A stretch of 14,957 nt of DNA from Bacillota bacterium (GCA_023442905.1 JAEZWY010000139.1:1-14957), one strand, 5' to 3'. Shown: positions 1-5,651, numbered from the stretch's first letter. Made by a program: numbers and translations. The notes: a model not told the origin generated them from the letters alone.

Positions 1-1
1 C

Positions 2-331
2 TTTACTTTAGCAGTTAATCGCCGATTTAAAAACCAACAAGGTGAGTACGAAGCGGACTTCATTATGTGTCAAATTTGGGGAGATAGTGCCGATACACTA
101 GCTAGATACGTGCATAAGGGTCAAATGGTTGCTGTCGCTGGGCGAATCAACACACGTAATTACGAGAATCAGCAAGGCCAAAAGGTATATGTAACAGAGG
201 TAATCGTTGAGAACTTTACCTTGATCGGTGGCAATAATCAAAAGCAAGAACAAACACCAGTACAGCAAGACAGTCCGTTTAGTAATTTTGGAACACAAGT
301 AGACATTAGTGCAGATGATTTGCCATTCTAG
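2..331 (+). CDS. ssb: Single-stranded DNA-binding protein, C-terminal part (5' end outside window)
   Basis: Binds and protects single-stranded DNA during phage replication and recombination, normally as a tetramer. The reading frame is open from the first bases, so the start lies upstream. The visible 109 residues begin inside the OB fold (FTLAVNRRFKNQQGE, then FIMCQIWGDSAD) and continue through the strand pattern GQMVAVAGRINTRNYENQQG and VTEVIVENF typical of bacterial and phage SSBs. A low-complexity Gln-rich linker follows, and the protein ends in the acidic tip DDLPF, which recruits partner proteins. It heads a tight cluster: the next gene starts 11 bases after its stop, behind a GGAGG site. 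Family assignment is secure; only the N-terminus is missing. Confidence 0.95.
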   Translation, partial: FTLAVNRRFKNQQGEYEADFIMCQIWGDSADTLARYVHKGQMVAVAGRINTRNYENQQGQKVYVTEVIVENFTLIGGNNQKQEQTPVQQDSPFSNFGTQVDISADDLPF

Positions 332-342
332 GAGGTAGCAAC

Positions 343-651
343 ATGGATATTATAAAATCAATTAGAGTATGGGTTAGAAATCGTAATATACACACAGCAC
401 ATCCAAGAGACCAGTATTTAAAAGTTGTAGAAGAAGTAGGTGAATTAGCTGCAGCTTTAGCTAGAACAAACATGGAATTAATCAAAGATTCAATTGGGGA
501 TATAGTCGTAACATTGGTGTCACTATGCGAAACACTAGATATTGATTTTAACGAGTGCGTGCGTTCTGCATACAACGAAATCAAGGATAGAAAAGGTAAG
601 TTGGTTGATGGTGTGTTTATTAAGGAGGTGGAGAATAATGATGAAATGTAA
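343..651 (+). CDS. MazG-like nucleotide pyrophosphohydrolase
   Basis: An all-alpha NTP pyrophosphohydrolase of 102 residues, cytoplasmic, expected to hydrolyse NTPs or related nucleotides to the monophosphate and pyrophosphate. The metal-binding signature is visible: E30-E31 and E34 in the helix VVEEVGELAAAL, then K48, D49 and D53 in IKDSIGDIVVTL, matching the EExxE...ExxD pattern with Asp in place of the first Glu. The ATG at 343 lies 7 bases after GGAGG. The gene sits between ssb and two small phage genes. Phage copies are usually explained as nucleotide-pool housekeeping or as blunting of the host alarmone response; which applies here cannot be read from the sequence. Its last 14 bases overlap the next gene. 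Confidence 0.85.
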   Translation: MDIIKSIRVWVRNRNIHTAHPRDQYLKVVEEVGELAAALARTNMELIKDSIGDIVVTLVSLCETLDIDFNECVRSAYNEIKDRKGKLVDGVFIKEVENNDEM

Positions 652-838
652 AGCACTTATTAATAACGAATGGGTTGAAGCTGAATTCTTTGGAATTTTT
701 CAAAAAGCGTGGACTATTGGAGAAAGTTCATTGCGTGGTGGGCATAACGCAGGTCAAATTGCATTTCCAGTTGCAGTCGTGAAATACGACGGTAGGTTTT
801 ATGATTTGGTGTTAGAACGTGTGAAAGTGGTGGGGTAG
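638..838 (+). CDS. Uncharacterised small phage protein (66 aa)
   Basis: I do not recognise this gene. The same frame is open further upstream to an ATG at 542, but only the ATG at 638 has a proper ribosome site (AAGGAGGTG at 622-630, spacing 7), so the upstream part is taken as non-coding in this frame. The product is 66 residues, small and beta-rich by eye: KALINNEWVEAEFFGIFQ, a Gly/His stretch RGGHNAGQIAFPVAVV, then KYDGRFYDLVLERVKVV. There is no membrane segment and no cysteine cluster. It overlaps the MazG gene by 14 bases and its stop touches the next ATG, so it is probably translationally coupled on both sides. Its position suggests an accessory role in the early/middle module. Confidence 0.7.
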   Translation: MMKCKALINNEWVEAEFFGIFQKAWTIGESSLRGGHNAGQIAFPVAVVKYDGRFYDLVLERVKVVG

Positions 839-1090
839 ATGAGAAAAAGATTAATCGAAACCAGAGAAATGAACAATATGTCATTGTCTTGTGTTGGAGA
901 GATGCTAATCGAAGATAATACAGTTGTATGGGTTAACTTTTCAGGAAAATCTAGAATTTACGGTGACGAGTGGGTTTATTTCTATCAAAACGCTTATGAA
1001 GGTAAGCATGTTAGCGACGCAGACATTGAGAGATTATTGTCATATCATGGGAGAAATAATGTTTCTAGTATAATCAAAGAGGTGGAGTAA
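839..1090 (+). CDS. Uncharacterised small phage protein (83 aa)
   Basis: Not recognised. The 83-residue product has a charged N-terminus (MRKRLIETREMNN), a Trp/Tyr-rich middle (VVWVNFSGKSRIYGDEWVYF) and a helical, polar C-terminal third (SDADIERLLSYHG). No signal peptide or transmembrane segment is seen. The ATG at 839 directly follows the TAG of the previous gene. The G-rich stretch at 827-835 is a short-spaced ribosome site, so expression probably depends on translation of the upstream gene. The internal ATGs at 869 and 878 are possible alternative starts but have no ribosome site. The stop overlaps the ATG of the next gene (TAATG). Confidence 0.6.
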   Translation: MRKRLIETREMNNMSLSCVGEMLIEDNTVVWVNFSGKSRIYGDEWVYFYQNAYEGKHVSDADIERLLSYHGRNNVSSIIKEVE

Positions 1091-1203
1091 TGTTTTGGAT
1101 AATCATCATTGCAGTAGCAGTTATCATATCGTTTATCACTTTACCTACAAACAAAAGTTCATATCCATTATTGGACGATAAGCCAAAGAAACACAAACAT
1201 TAA
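1090..1203 (+). CDS. Small single-pass membrane peptide (37 aa)
   Basis: A 37-residue ORF that shares an A with the previous stop (TAATG) and is preceded by GAGGTGGAG at 1078-1086. The first 17 residues, MFWIIIIAVAVIISFIT, form a clear hydrophobic segment long enough to cross the membrane once. The remainder is a short polar tail ending in the basic run KPKKHKH, which would favour a cytoplasmic C-terminus. Similar tiny membrane peptides are common in phage early and middle operons and have no agreed function. The support is the coupled start, the ribosome site and the non-random hydrophobic/basic layout. I make no functional claim. Confidence 0.6.
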   Translation: MFWIIIIAVAVIISFITLPTNKSSYPLLDDKPKKHKH

Positions 1204-1207
1204 GGCG

Positions 1208-1642
1208 GTGGTTATCATTAAATTTAAATGGTTGAAAGAATATAAGCAACTGGAGCATGAGATAGCATTACTTGAATGGAAGCTGTCAAAGTCTAAGCTT
1301 GAGTTAACTCGCTGGGTTGAAGGTGACTTGATGGATGTTAAATTAACGAATGAGTCATTAGCGAGCAAGTTGGAAGGTGTTATTGCTAAGCTTGAAGAAG
1401 AGTTGAGCATCAGGAAGAAGCAAATGGATGAGTTGATGCAGATAATCAATCGTCTTGATGAATTGGACCAGAAGATAGTTAAACTGAAATACGTTGAAGG
1501 CATGACTTTAGAAGCAGTAGCCAGAAGTCTTGGATATTCTGAAAGTCATATTAAGCATAGACATGCAATCGTTAGACAGTCACTAAAGTTCATTCAGTAT
1601 TATCAAGACGACATCACAGAGTATAGAGCAGATACACCTTAG
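1208..1642 (+). CDS. ArpU/DUF1492-like late transcription regulator with sigma-70 region 4-type HTH
   Basis: Probable activator of the late (packaging and structural) operon. The N-terminal half is a long amphipathic, probably coiled-coil segment (YKQLEHEIALLEWKLSKSK through EEELSIRKKQMDELM). The C-terminal part, from LDELDQKIVKLKYVEGMTLE to GYSESHIKHRHAIVR, matches a sigma-70 region 4-like helix-turn-helix as in the DUF1492, ArpU and RinA-type regulators that sit just before HNH and terminase genes in Firmicute phages. The boundary given is a GTG at 1208, but that GTG lies inside the ribosome-site-like AAGGCGGTGG (1202-1211). An ATT at 1217, spaced correctly from it, is the better real start (141 residues); a TTG at 1232 has no site. 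Target DNA is not known; the palindromes at 1698-1735 are candidates. Confidence 0.75.
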   Translation: MVIIKFKWLKEYKQLEHEIALLEWKLSKSKLELTRWVEGDLMDVKLTNESLASKLEGVIAKLEEELSIRKKQMDELMQIINRLDELDQKIVKLKYVEGMTLEAVARSLGYSESHIKHRHAIVRQSLKFIQYYQDDITEYRADTP

Positions 1643-1697
1643 CTGTGTGGAAAAGGTGCAATTTAAGATAGTACCTTAATAGTATCGAAAGCTTGAT

Positions 1698-1712
1698 ATG
1701 TATGTGATACAT
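1698..1712. promoter_or_regulatory. Perfect palindrome, candidate operator
   Basis: ATGTAT-GTG-ATACAT is a perfect 6-bp inverted repeat around a 3-base spacer. Its size and symmetry fit a dimeric regulator site. It lies 55 bases after the regulator gene and 36 bases before the TATAAT element, a plausible place for an activator. The link to that regulator is inferred. Confidence 0.4.
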
Positions 1713-1719
1713 TATTAGT

Positions 1720-1753
1720 GTACCAATTCAGGTACGCGTGAGATTCATATAAT
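1720..1753 (+). promoter_or_regulatory. Candidate activator-dependent late promoter
   Basis: A consensus -10 hexamer TATAAT lies at 1748-1753. Seventeen bases upstream, where a TTGACA-like -35 would be expected, there is only AATTCA; that spot is overlapped by the inverted repeat GTACC-N6-GGTAC (1720-1735). A good -10 with a poor -35 covered by a palindrome is the classic layout of a promoter that needs an activator, here presumably the ArpU-like protein encoded just upstream. Transcription would start near 1760. The hexamer could be fortuitous in A+T-rich DNA. Confidence 0.4.
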
Positions 1754-1759
1754 TTACTT

Positions 1760-1867
1760 CCTTCCTAAAATACTAGTCCATATGCGAATGGAGGCATCTG
1801 ACTAGGCGCACATAATGTGTGGTATATACCTATTTTCCACCTAGTTTTTACTGGGTGGTTTTATTTT
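1760..1867 (+). ncRNA. Candidate short structured leader or small RNA
   Basis: If the TATAAT at 1748-1753 is active, the transcript would run about 105 nt from near 1760 to the intrinsic terminator ending at 1867. Within it, CTAGTC (1773-1778) pairs with GACTAG (1800-1805) and, inside that, ATGC (1782-1785) pairs with GCAT (1794-1797) around an 8-base loop, GAATGGAG. CACAT-A-ATGTG and GGTATATACC follow before the terminator stem. This could be a separate small RNA or an attenuated leader that must be read through to reach the packaging genes. No known RNA family is recognised. Confidence 0.3.
1837..1867 (+). terminator. Rho-independent terminator
   Basis: CCACCTAG (1837-1844), loop TTTTTA, CTGGGTGG (1851-1858) form an 8-bp stem with one G-U pair, followed directly by TTTTATTTT. 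The U-rich tail exists only in the + direction. It would stop transcription arriving from the early/middle genes or from the promoter at 1748, before the HNH gene. Confidence 0.8.
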
Positions 1868-1868
1868 G

Positions 1869-1921
1869 AAAACTGTGCATAAGATATACTCACTCCCAAG
1901 CTCTGTCTTGTGTGCAGTTTT
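1869..1921 (+). promoter_or_regulatory. Uninterrupted 18-bp RNA hairpin in the HNH leader
   Basis: Bases 1869-1886 pair with 1904-1921 without bulge or mismatch: 14 Watson-Crick and 4 G-U pairs (1876/1914, 1877/1913, 1880/1910, 1885/1905) around a 17-base loop (1887-1903). All four wobbles work in the + strand transcript and would be A-C mismatches in the opposite one, which favours a role for the + RNA. The stem begins two bases after the terminator U-tract and ends just before the GAGG and AAAGGG ribosome sites (1922-1934), so it could affect read-through, RNA stability or processing, or translation of HNH. No named RNA family is recognised. Confidence 0.6.
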
Positions 1922-1925
1922 GAGG

Positions 1926-1955
1926 ATGAAAGGGATGATGAAATATCAATACTGA
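1926..1955 (+). CDS. Nine-codon mini-ORF overlapping the HNH start (possible leader peptide)
   Basis: ATG at 1926 (or 1935, with GAGG nine bases before it) reads MKGMMKYQY and stops at TGA 1953-1955, ten bases inside the HNH coding sequence in another frame. HNH itself has no ATG, GTG or TTG at its start, so this mini-ORF may deliver ribosomes to it by coupling, or by a +1 shift at the UAC-UGA end. It could also be chance. Confidence 0.3.
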   Translation: MKGMMKYQY

Positions 1956-2268
1956 ATTCTTAAATAAGTTACTATCGTGGATTCGTGATGACAAATTAGT
2001 TAAGTTCTATCAATCAAAACCATGGCGTGACTTACGTGCTAGAAGATTAAAGCATGACAATTACGAGTGTCAACTTTGCAAGGCCGAAGGTAAAGCAACA
2101 CTAGCACAGATGGTGCATCACATCGTACACGTTAAAGATAATCCATTGTTGGCACTAGACTTTAATAACTTACTAAGTCTATGTAATACATGTCACAACA
2201 AGGAACATCCAGAGAAACTGATTGAACATATTAAAAATAAAAAATTTACAAACGAAGAACGCTGGTGA
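1945..2268 (+). CDS. HNH endonuclease of the packaging module
   Basis: HNH nuclease that in cos-type phages works with terminase to cut DNA at cos and is needed for packaging and morphogenesis. The frame encodes the full motif set: KFYQSKPWRDLR, the first zinc pair CQLC, the catalytic HHI, an Asn (FNNLLSLC) and the second zinc pair CNTCH, ending at TGA 2266-2268. With the start at 1945 the product has 107 residues, usual for this family. The start is odd: after an in-frame TGA at 1939-1941 there is no ATG, GTG or TTG before the conserved core. ATC at 1945 lies 10 bases after AAAGGG and gives I/M-NTEFLNKLLSWIRDD; the alternative is a +1 shift from the mini-ORF. The gene lies just before the probable cos site and TerS. 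Confidence 0.85.
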   Translation: MNTEFLNKLLSWIRDDKLVKFYQSKPWRDLRARRLKHDNYECQLCKAEGKATLAQMVHHIVHVKDNPLLALDFNNLLSLCNTCHNKEHPEKLIEHIKNKKFTNEERW

Positions 2269-2335
2269 TGCCCCCGGGTCGATTTCAAATGCCTTTTTTT
2301 GGGGGTGTGGCGAAACGAGAAGGGGGTACTTGGTG
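2268..2335. other. Probable cos (packaging) site region
   Basis: Just after the HNH stop comes CCCCCGGGTCG (2271-2281), an A/T-rich stretch ending in TTTTTTT (2294-2300), then GGGGG (2301-2305), so the C-tract and G-tract form an inverted pair. A second G-tract, GGGGGT, lies at 2322-2327, giving the near-repeat GGGGGTGTGG / GGGGGTACTT. C-rich/G-rich blocks between HNH and the small terminase are characteristic of cos sites in Firmicute siphoviruses with this gene order. The exact nick positions cannot be read from the sequence. Confidence 0.5.
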
Positions 2336-2382
2336 TTTAAAAATGGAAAAAACTTATCACGCGCGAGAAAGGAGTTGATAAA

Positions 2383-2685
2383 ATGGCGACAAGCAAACGA
2401 ACGAAGATTAAGAATGCATTGATTGCAGAGTTGAAACGCAAGAAGATATACACAGAACCGTTCATTGATATGATTGATCAGTATATGAACTTGTGGGATG
2501 CTTCTGTCATGCTTGATGATGACATCAAAGCTAGAGGTGTTCAGTATGTTGACGACCGTGGAACGATTAAGAAGAATGATTCTGTTGCTCAACTCGTTAA
2601 CGTGATTAAGCAAATGAATTTAGTTTTAGATAAATTGGGGCTACAGGCTAAACCTGAAGTTGAGGAGGCAGGAGCTGATGTATAG
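2383..2685 (+). CDS. terS: Terminase small subunit, P27 family
   Basis: Recognises the phage packaging site and loads the large terminase onto DNA. At 100 residues it is short but within the P27 range. It has a basic N-terminus (ATSKRTKIKNALIAELKRKK), a helical middle (FIDMIDQYMNLWDASVML), and the C-terminal oligomerisation helix KKNDSVAQLVNVIKQMNLVL followed by DKLGLQ, which is characteristic of P27-type TerS. The ATG at 2383 lies 8 bases after GAAAGGAG. The C-terminal seven residues are acidic and Ala-rich. The gene overlaps terL by 8 bases and follows the probable cos site, which is its expected binding target. Confidence 0.85.
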   Translation: MATSKRTKIKNALIAELKRKKIYTEPFIDMIDQYMNLWDASVMLDDDIKARGVQYVDDRGTIKKNDSVAQLVNVIKQMNLVLDKLGLQAKPEVEEAGADV

Positions 2686-4309
2686 TGATAATTGCCGCCA
2701 CATCGATGATTGGATAGACATTGTCAAAAACGGCAAGCAGAAGACAAATAAAGAAATGAAGTTAATGGTGCAGTTAGTTAAACTCGCTCTATACGACAAG
2801 GACACTTATGTTGATGTTCCAAAGATTAACGATTGTATTGAATTTATCGAAAAGTACCGGCCGTACAAATTAGCACCAATCCAACGTTTTCTACACGCTT
2901 GCTATGCCGGTTTATTTTACAATAATGGCGATATTGTATTTGATGAAATACTACTGATTTGTGCGCGTGGATTTGGGAAGAATTCATTTGCAAGTGACGC
3001 TTCACTTTATCTGTTGAGTAATCGTCATGGTATTCAGAATTACAATATTGACATCGTGGCCAACAATGAAGATCAGGCAAAGACGACCTTTAAAGATGTG
3101 TACGAAACAACTGGCGATAATCCACAACTAAAAAAAGCTTTTAAACGAAACTTATCAGAAATCACATTTATTAATACGAACTCAACGATTAAATATCATA
3201 CATCCAATGCTAAAACGAAAGACGGTTTAAGACCGGGACTAATTATATTCGATGAATTGCATGAGTATGAAGATTACTCGCAAATAAAAGTATTTACATC
3301 CGCTCGTGGTAAAGTTAAACACGGACGGATATTTTATTTGACTACCGACGGCAATTTGCGCGGTGCGGTTATGGATGAATTTAAAGAAACTGCTAGAGAT
3401 ACGCTATCTAATTTAGATTGGCGAAGCGGTCTGCTCCCAGTTTATGCTGCAATTGATAAATTTGAAGAATGGGAAGATGAAACGTGTTGGGTTAAAGCCA
3501 ATCCAATGTTGCCACACTTACCTGAACTACAAAAGATCTATCGAAAAGATTATGAGAAAGCACTCAAAATCAAGGATATGAAAATTGAGTTTCTGACTAA
3601 ACGATTGAACCATCCGTTGGAAGATACGACCTATTCAGTTGCAAGTTGGGAAGACATTAGCGCAACTAATCAAGCAATGCCTGATTTAACAGGTGCCGTG
3701 TGTGTGGGAGGTTTAGACTATGCTGATGTGCGAGATTTTATTGGTGTCGGCTTGTTATTCAAGAAAGATAATAAACGATACTGGCTACATCATACATTCA
3801 TTGTTGAAGAAGCCTTAAGAATTCAAAGTTTTAAAATGGACTTTACAATTCCACAGCAAGAGGGGTATGTGACTATCGTTCCTGGAAATGTGATGGACCC
3901 TCAATTGGTATCGAATTGGTTTAGTGAGATGAATCAGAAGTACAAGATTAAAGGTATCGCAATGGACCGATTCAGAAAGAATGCGGTTAAAGAAGTATTT
4001 GATAAAGACGGACTACCTATTGTGGAAGTGGCGAGTGGTTATATCACGCACAACAAATTAGCACCATTGGTGGATATGATGTTCGCTAATCATAATATTG
4101 TGTATGGTCCTGATAGAATGATGCGGTGGTATACCAATAATGTATATGTAGACGTGGATAATAAGGGGAATAAATCCTATAAGAAGATTGACCCCGAAAA
4201 ACGCAAGACTGATGGTTTTATGGCTTTAATCCACGCATTAAGTTTAGACGAACAATTGGATGTTCGACACGTCAAAGTGAGAAGAGGTCTTAAAACTTAC
4301 TCGTTCTAA
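2678..4309 (+). CDS. terL: Terminase large subunit (packaging ATPase and nuclease)
   Basis: Motor that cuts the concatemer at cos and drives DNA into the prohead through the portal. The 543-residue product has the two-domain layout. ATPase: Walker A ARGFGKNS at 96-103, Walker B LIIFDE at 188-193, and the coupling motif TTD at 222-224. RNase H-like nuclease: acidic residues D347 (GGLDYADVRDF), D430 (IAMDRF) and D512 (KTDGFMALIHAL), spaced as expected. The frame is open to a TTG at 2660, but the AGGAGG at 2663-2668 fits the ATG at 2678. The length is full and all key residues are present. It overlaps terS by 8 bases, and the portal gene follows after 16 bases. Confidence 0.95.
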   Translation: MYSDNCRHIDDWIDIVKNGKQKTNKEMKLMVQLVKLALYDKDTYVDVPKINDCIEFIEKYRPYKLAPIQRFLHACYAGLFYNNGDIVFDEILLICARGFGKNSFASDASLYLLSNRHGIQNYNIDIVANNEDQAKTTFKDVYETTGDNPQLKKAFKRNLSEITFINTNSTIKYHTSNAKTKDGLRPGLIIFDELHEYEDYSQIKVFTSARGKVKHGRIFYLTTDGNLRGAVMDEFKETARDTLSNLDWRSGLLPVYAAIDKFEEWEDETCWVKANPMLPHLPELQKIYRKDYEKALKIKDMKIEFLTKRLNHPLEDTTYSVASWEDISATNQAMPDLTGAVCVGGLDYADVRDFIGVGLLFKKDNKRYWLHHTFIVEEALRIQSFKMDFTIPQQEGYVTIVPGNVMDPQLVSNWFSEMNQKYKIKGIAMDRFRKNAVKEVFDKDGLPIVEVASGYITHNKLAPLVDMMFANHNIVYGPDRMMRWYTNNVYVDVDNKGNKSYKKIDPEKRKTDGFMALIHALSLDEQLDVRHVKVRRGLKTYSF

Positions 4310-4325
4310 TGAAAGGAGGTGAAAC

Positions 4326-5519
4326 ATGGGAATATTCGATTTATTTAATTGGACTGGCTCACACTCCAATCCACAAGTTAGGACGAGTTTAACTCGAAGT
4401 CAATTAGAAACATTGTTTCAAGAAACGAAAGCCGAAATGCAAGTACGGAACTATGCCATCCAAATTGCGATTAATAAACTCGCAAGCGCCTTGTCGCTTT
4501 GTAAGTTCGAAACTTATAAGGAAGGCGAAGTGAACCGTGATGTTTATTGGTGGAAGTTTAACTACGAACCAAACCCAAATACTAATATGCACGACTTCCT
4601 ATATCAAATTGTGTATCAAATGATATGGAATGATGACGGTGCTTTGGTATTGCAAAGCAAAGAAGGTGACTTCGTGGTGGCTAAAAGTTTTGACGTCATA
4701 GAATCTAGCTACTACCCAAACTATTATCAAAACATTGAATTGTACGGTGGCTACACACAATCGTATGCTAAGGAATCGGATGTATTAAGATTCCAACTGC
4801 CTAATAAGGAAGTACGGAAATTAATTGACGATTTATTTTCCACGTACGGTAAGTTCATTGCTATTTCCACTCAATCCTATATACGCGATAGGTCAATGAA
4901 GTTAATCCTTAAATTAGGAACACAATTTGACCAATCGATTCAACTTGACGAAGAAACTGGCGAAGAATTCAATCCGGTTGACGAATTAATGACACACCGA
5001 TTTAAGAACTTATTTGATGATGGCAATACCATTACGCCGTTAGAAGAAGGATTAGAGTTTGACACACTTGCGACGACTGCAACGCCTCAAAATCGGACAA
5101 ATTCAAAGGAAATTAGCGAGTTAGTAGACAAAGTGATAGATTTGACTGCCGACGCATTTGGAATCCCTAGGGGGCTTTTAAAAGGGGATGTGGCAGACGT
5201 TGAAGCAATGACAGATAACTTTATTACGTTTGCGGTTCGTCCACTAGCTAAAGAAATTGAAACTGAATTAAACCGTAAAATCTATGGTCGTAAGGATGTT
5301 TTAGAAGGCACTAAGATTAAGGTGATTACTGGTACTATTCAAACTTATAACATTGTATCGTTTGCAGCGGCTGCCGATAAATTAATTGCGGCAAGTATTG
5401 CGACACCTAACGAAATGCGGGAAGCATTGGAGTGGGAACGTTTAGACAATCTATTAATGGACGAAATTAAGGAAACTAAGAATTATCAGAAGTTAGGCAC
5501 CGACAAAGATAAGGAGTAG
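4326..5519 (+). CDS. Portal protein, HK97-like
   Basis: Forms the dodecameric ring at the capsid vertex through which DNA enters and leaves, and docks the large terminase. The 397-residue product fits the usual HK97-family length. Recognisable parts are the N-terminal helix region VRNYAIQIAINKLASALSLC, FNYEPNPNTNMHDFLYQIVY (the typical N-P-N-x-N-x-x-x-F segment), GALVLQ, the FDDGNTITPLEEGLEF strand pair, the late helix VDKVIDLTADAFGIPRGLL, and a C-terminal FAAAADKLIAASIATPNEMR segment matching the N-E-R-E region of these portals. The ATG is 7 bases after AAAGGAGGTG. It directly follows terL; the protease comes only after a 132-base gap with a terminator-like hairpin. Confidence 0.9.
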   Translation: MGIFDLFNWTGSHSNPQVRTSLTRSQLETLFQETKAEMQVRNYAIQIAINKLASALSLCKFETYKEGEVNRDVYWWKFNYEPNPNTNMHDFLYQIVYQMIWNDDGALVLQSKEGDFVVAKSFDVIESSYYPNYYQNIELYGGYTQSYAKESDVLRFQLPNKEVRKLIDDLFSTYGKFIAISTQSYIRDRSMKLILKLGTQFDQSIQLDEETGEEFNPVDELMTHRFKNLFDDGNTITPLEEGLEFDTLATTATPQNRTNSKEISELVDKVIDLTADAFGIPRGLLKGDVADVEAMTDNFITFAVRPLAKEIETELNRKIYGRKDVLEGTKIKVITGTIQTYNIVSFAAAADKLIAASIATPNEMREALEWERLDNLLMDEIKETKNYQKLGTDKDKE

Positions 5520-5571
5520 TGATCCAAAATGTATCTTGACTAGGGAATAGACCTAAAATTACTAAATTTAC

Positions 5572-5601
5572 AAGACGGCGAATAGCGGTCTTTTTATTTT
5601 G
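5572..5601 (+). terminator. Imperfect intrinsic terminator between portal and protease genes
   Basis: AAGACGGC (5572-5579), loop GAATA, GCGGTCTT (5585-5592) form an 8-bp stem with a single G-G mismatch (5577/5587), and the descending arm runs into TTTATTTTG. It sits in the only sizeable gap inside the structural operon, 53 bases after the portal stop, and may reduce packaging transcription relative to capsid transcription. A second short inverted repeat, TTGTC/GACAA, follows at about 5599-5616. I see no convincing promoter in the gap. Confidence 0.55.
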
Positions 5602-5651
5602 TCCTGAATAAGACAATAAACTGTTCCACCAAGCAAGAAAGGAGGAAACTG

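Larger units (their letters stand above)
1643..1944 (+). other. Late-operon control region, no sizeable gene
   Basis: About 300 bases between the regulator gene and HNH without a supported protein gene apart from a nine-codon mini-ORF at its end. It contains, in order: the palindrome ATGTAT-GTG-ATACAT (1698-1712); GTACC-N6-GGTAC (1720-1735); a TATAAT element (1748-1753); a two-part inverted repeat CTAGTC/GACTAG with inner ATGC/GCAT (1773-1805); CACAT-A-ATGTG (1809-1819); GGTATATACC (1821-1830); an intrinsic terminator (1837-1867); and a long hairpin (1869-1921). Such density, right after a late regulator and right before the packaging genes, points to the site where late transcription is controlled. 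This is inference from layout. Confidence 0.6.

Noticed and set aside
542..637. Upstream extension of the 66-residue gene to the ATG at 542
   Set aside because: It would overlap the MazG gene by over 100 bases and has no ribosome site; the ATG at 638 has an excellent one.
1866..1890. TTGAAA ... TATACT as a promoter after the terminator
   Set aside because: The spacer is only 13 bases, and both elements fall inside the long hairpin; not a credible sigma-70 promoter without other evidence.
2222..2422. Plus-strand ORF of 66 codons spanning the HNH end and the cos region
   Set aside because: It overlaps the HNH C-terminus and the terS start in a different frame, lacks a ribosome site and reads through the C/G tracts; it looks fortuitous.
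2179..2613. Minus-strand open frame of 144 codons across HNH, cos and terS
   Set aside because: It runs antisense to two confident genes and the cos region, with no recognisable protein features.
2660..2677. TTG start at 2660 for the large terminase
   Set aside because: AGGAGG at 2663-2668 is the ribosome site for the ATG at 2678; the TTG precedes that site.
5535..5565. TTGACT in the portal-protease gap as a promoter -35
   Set aside because: No acceptable -10 lies 16-18 bases downstream (TTACTA is a poor match).
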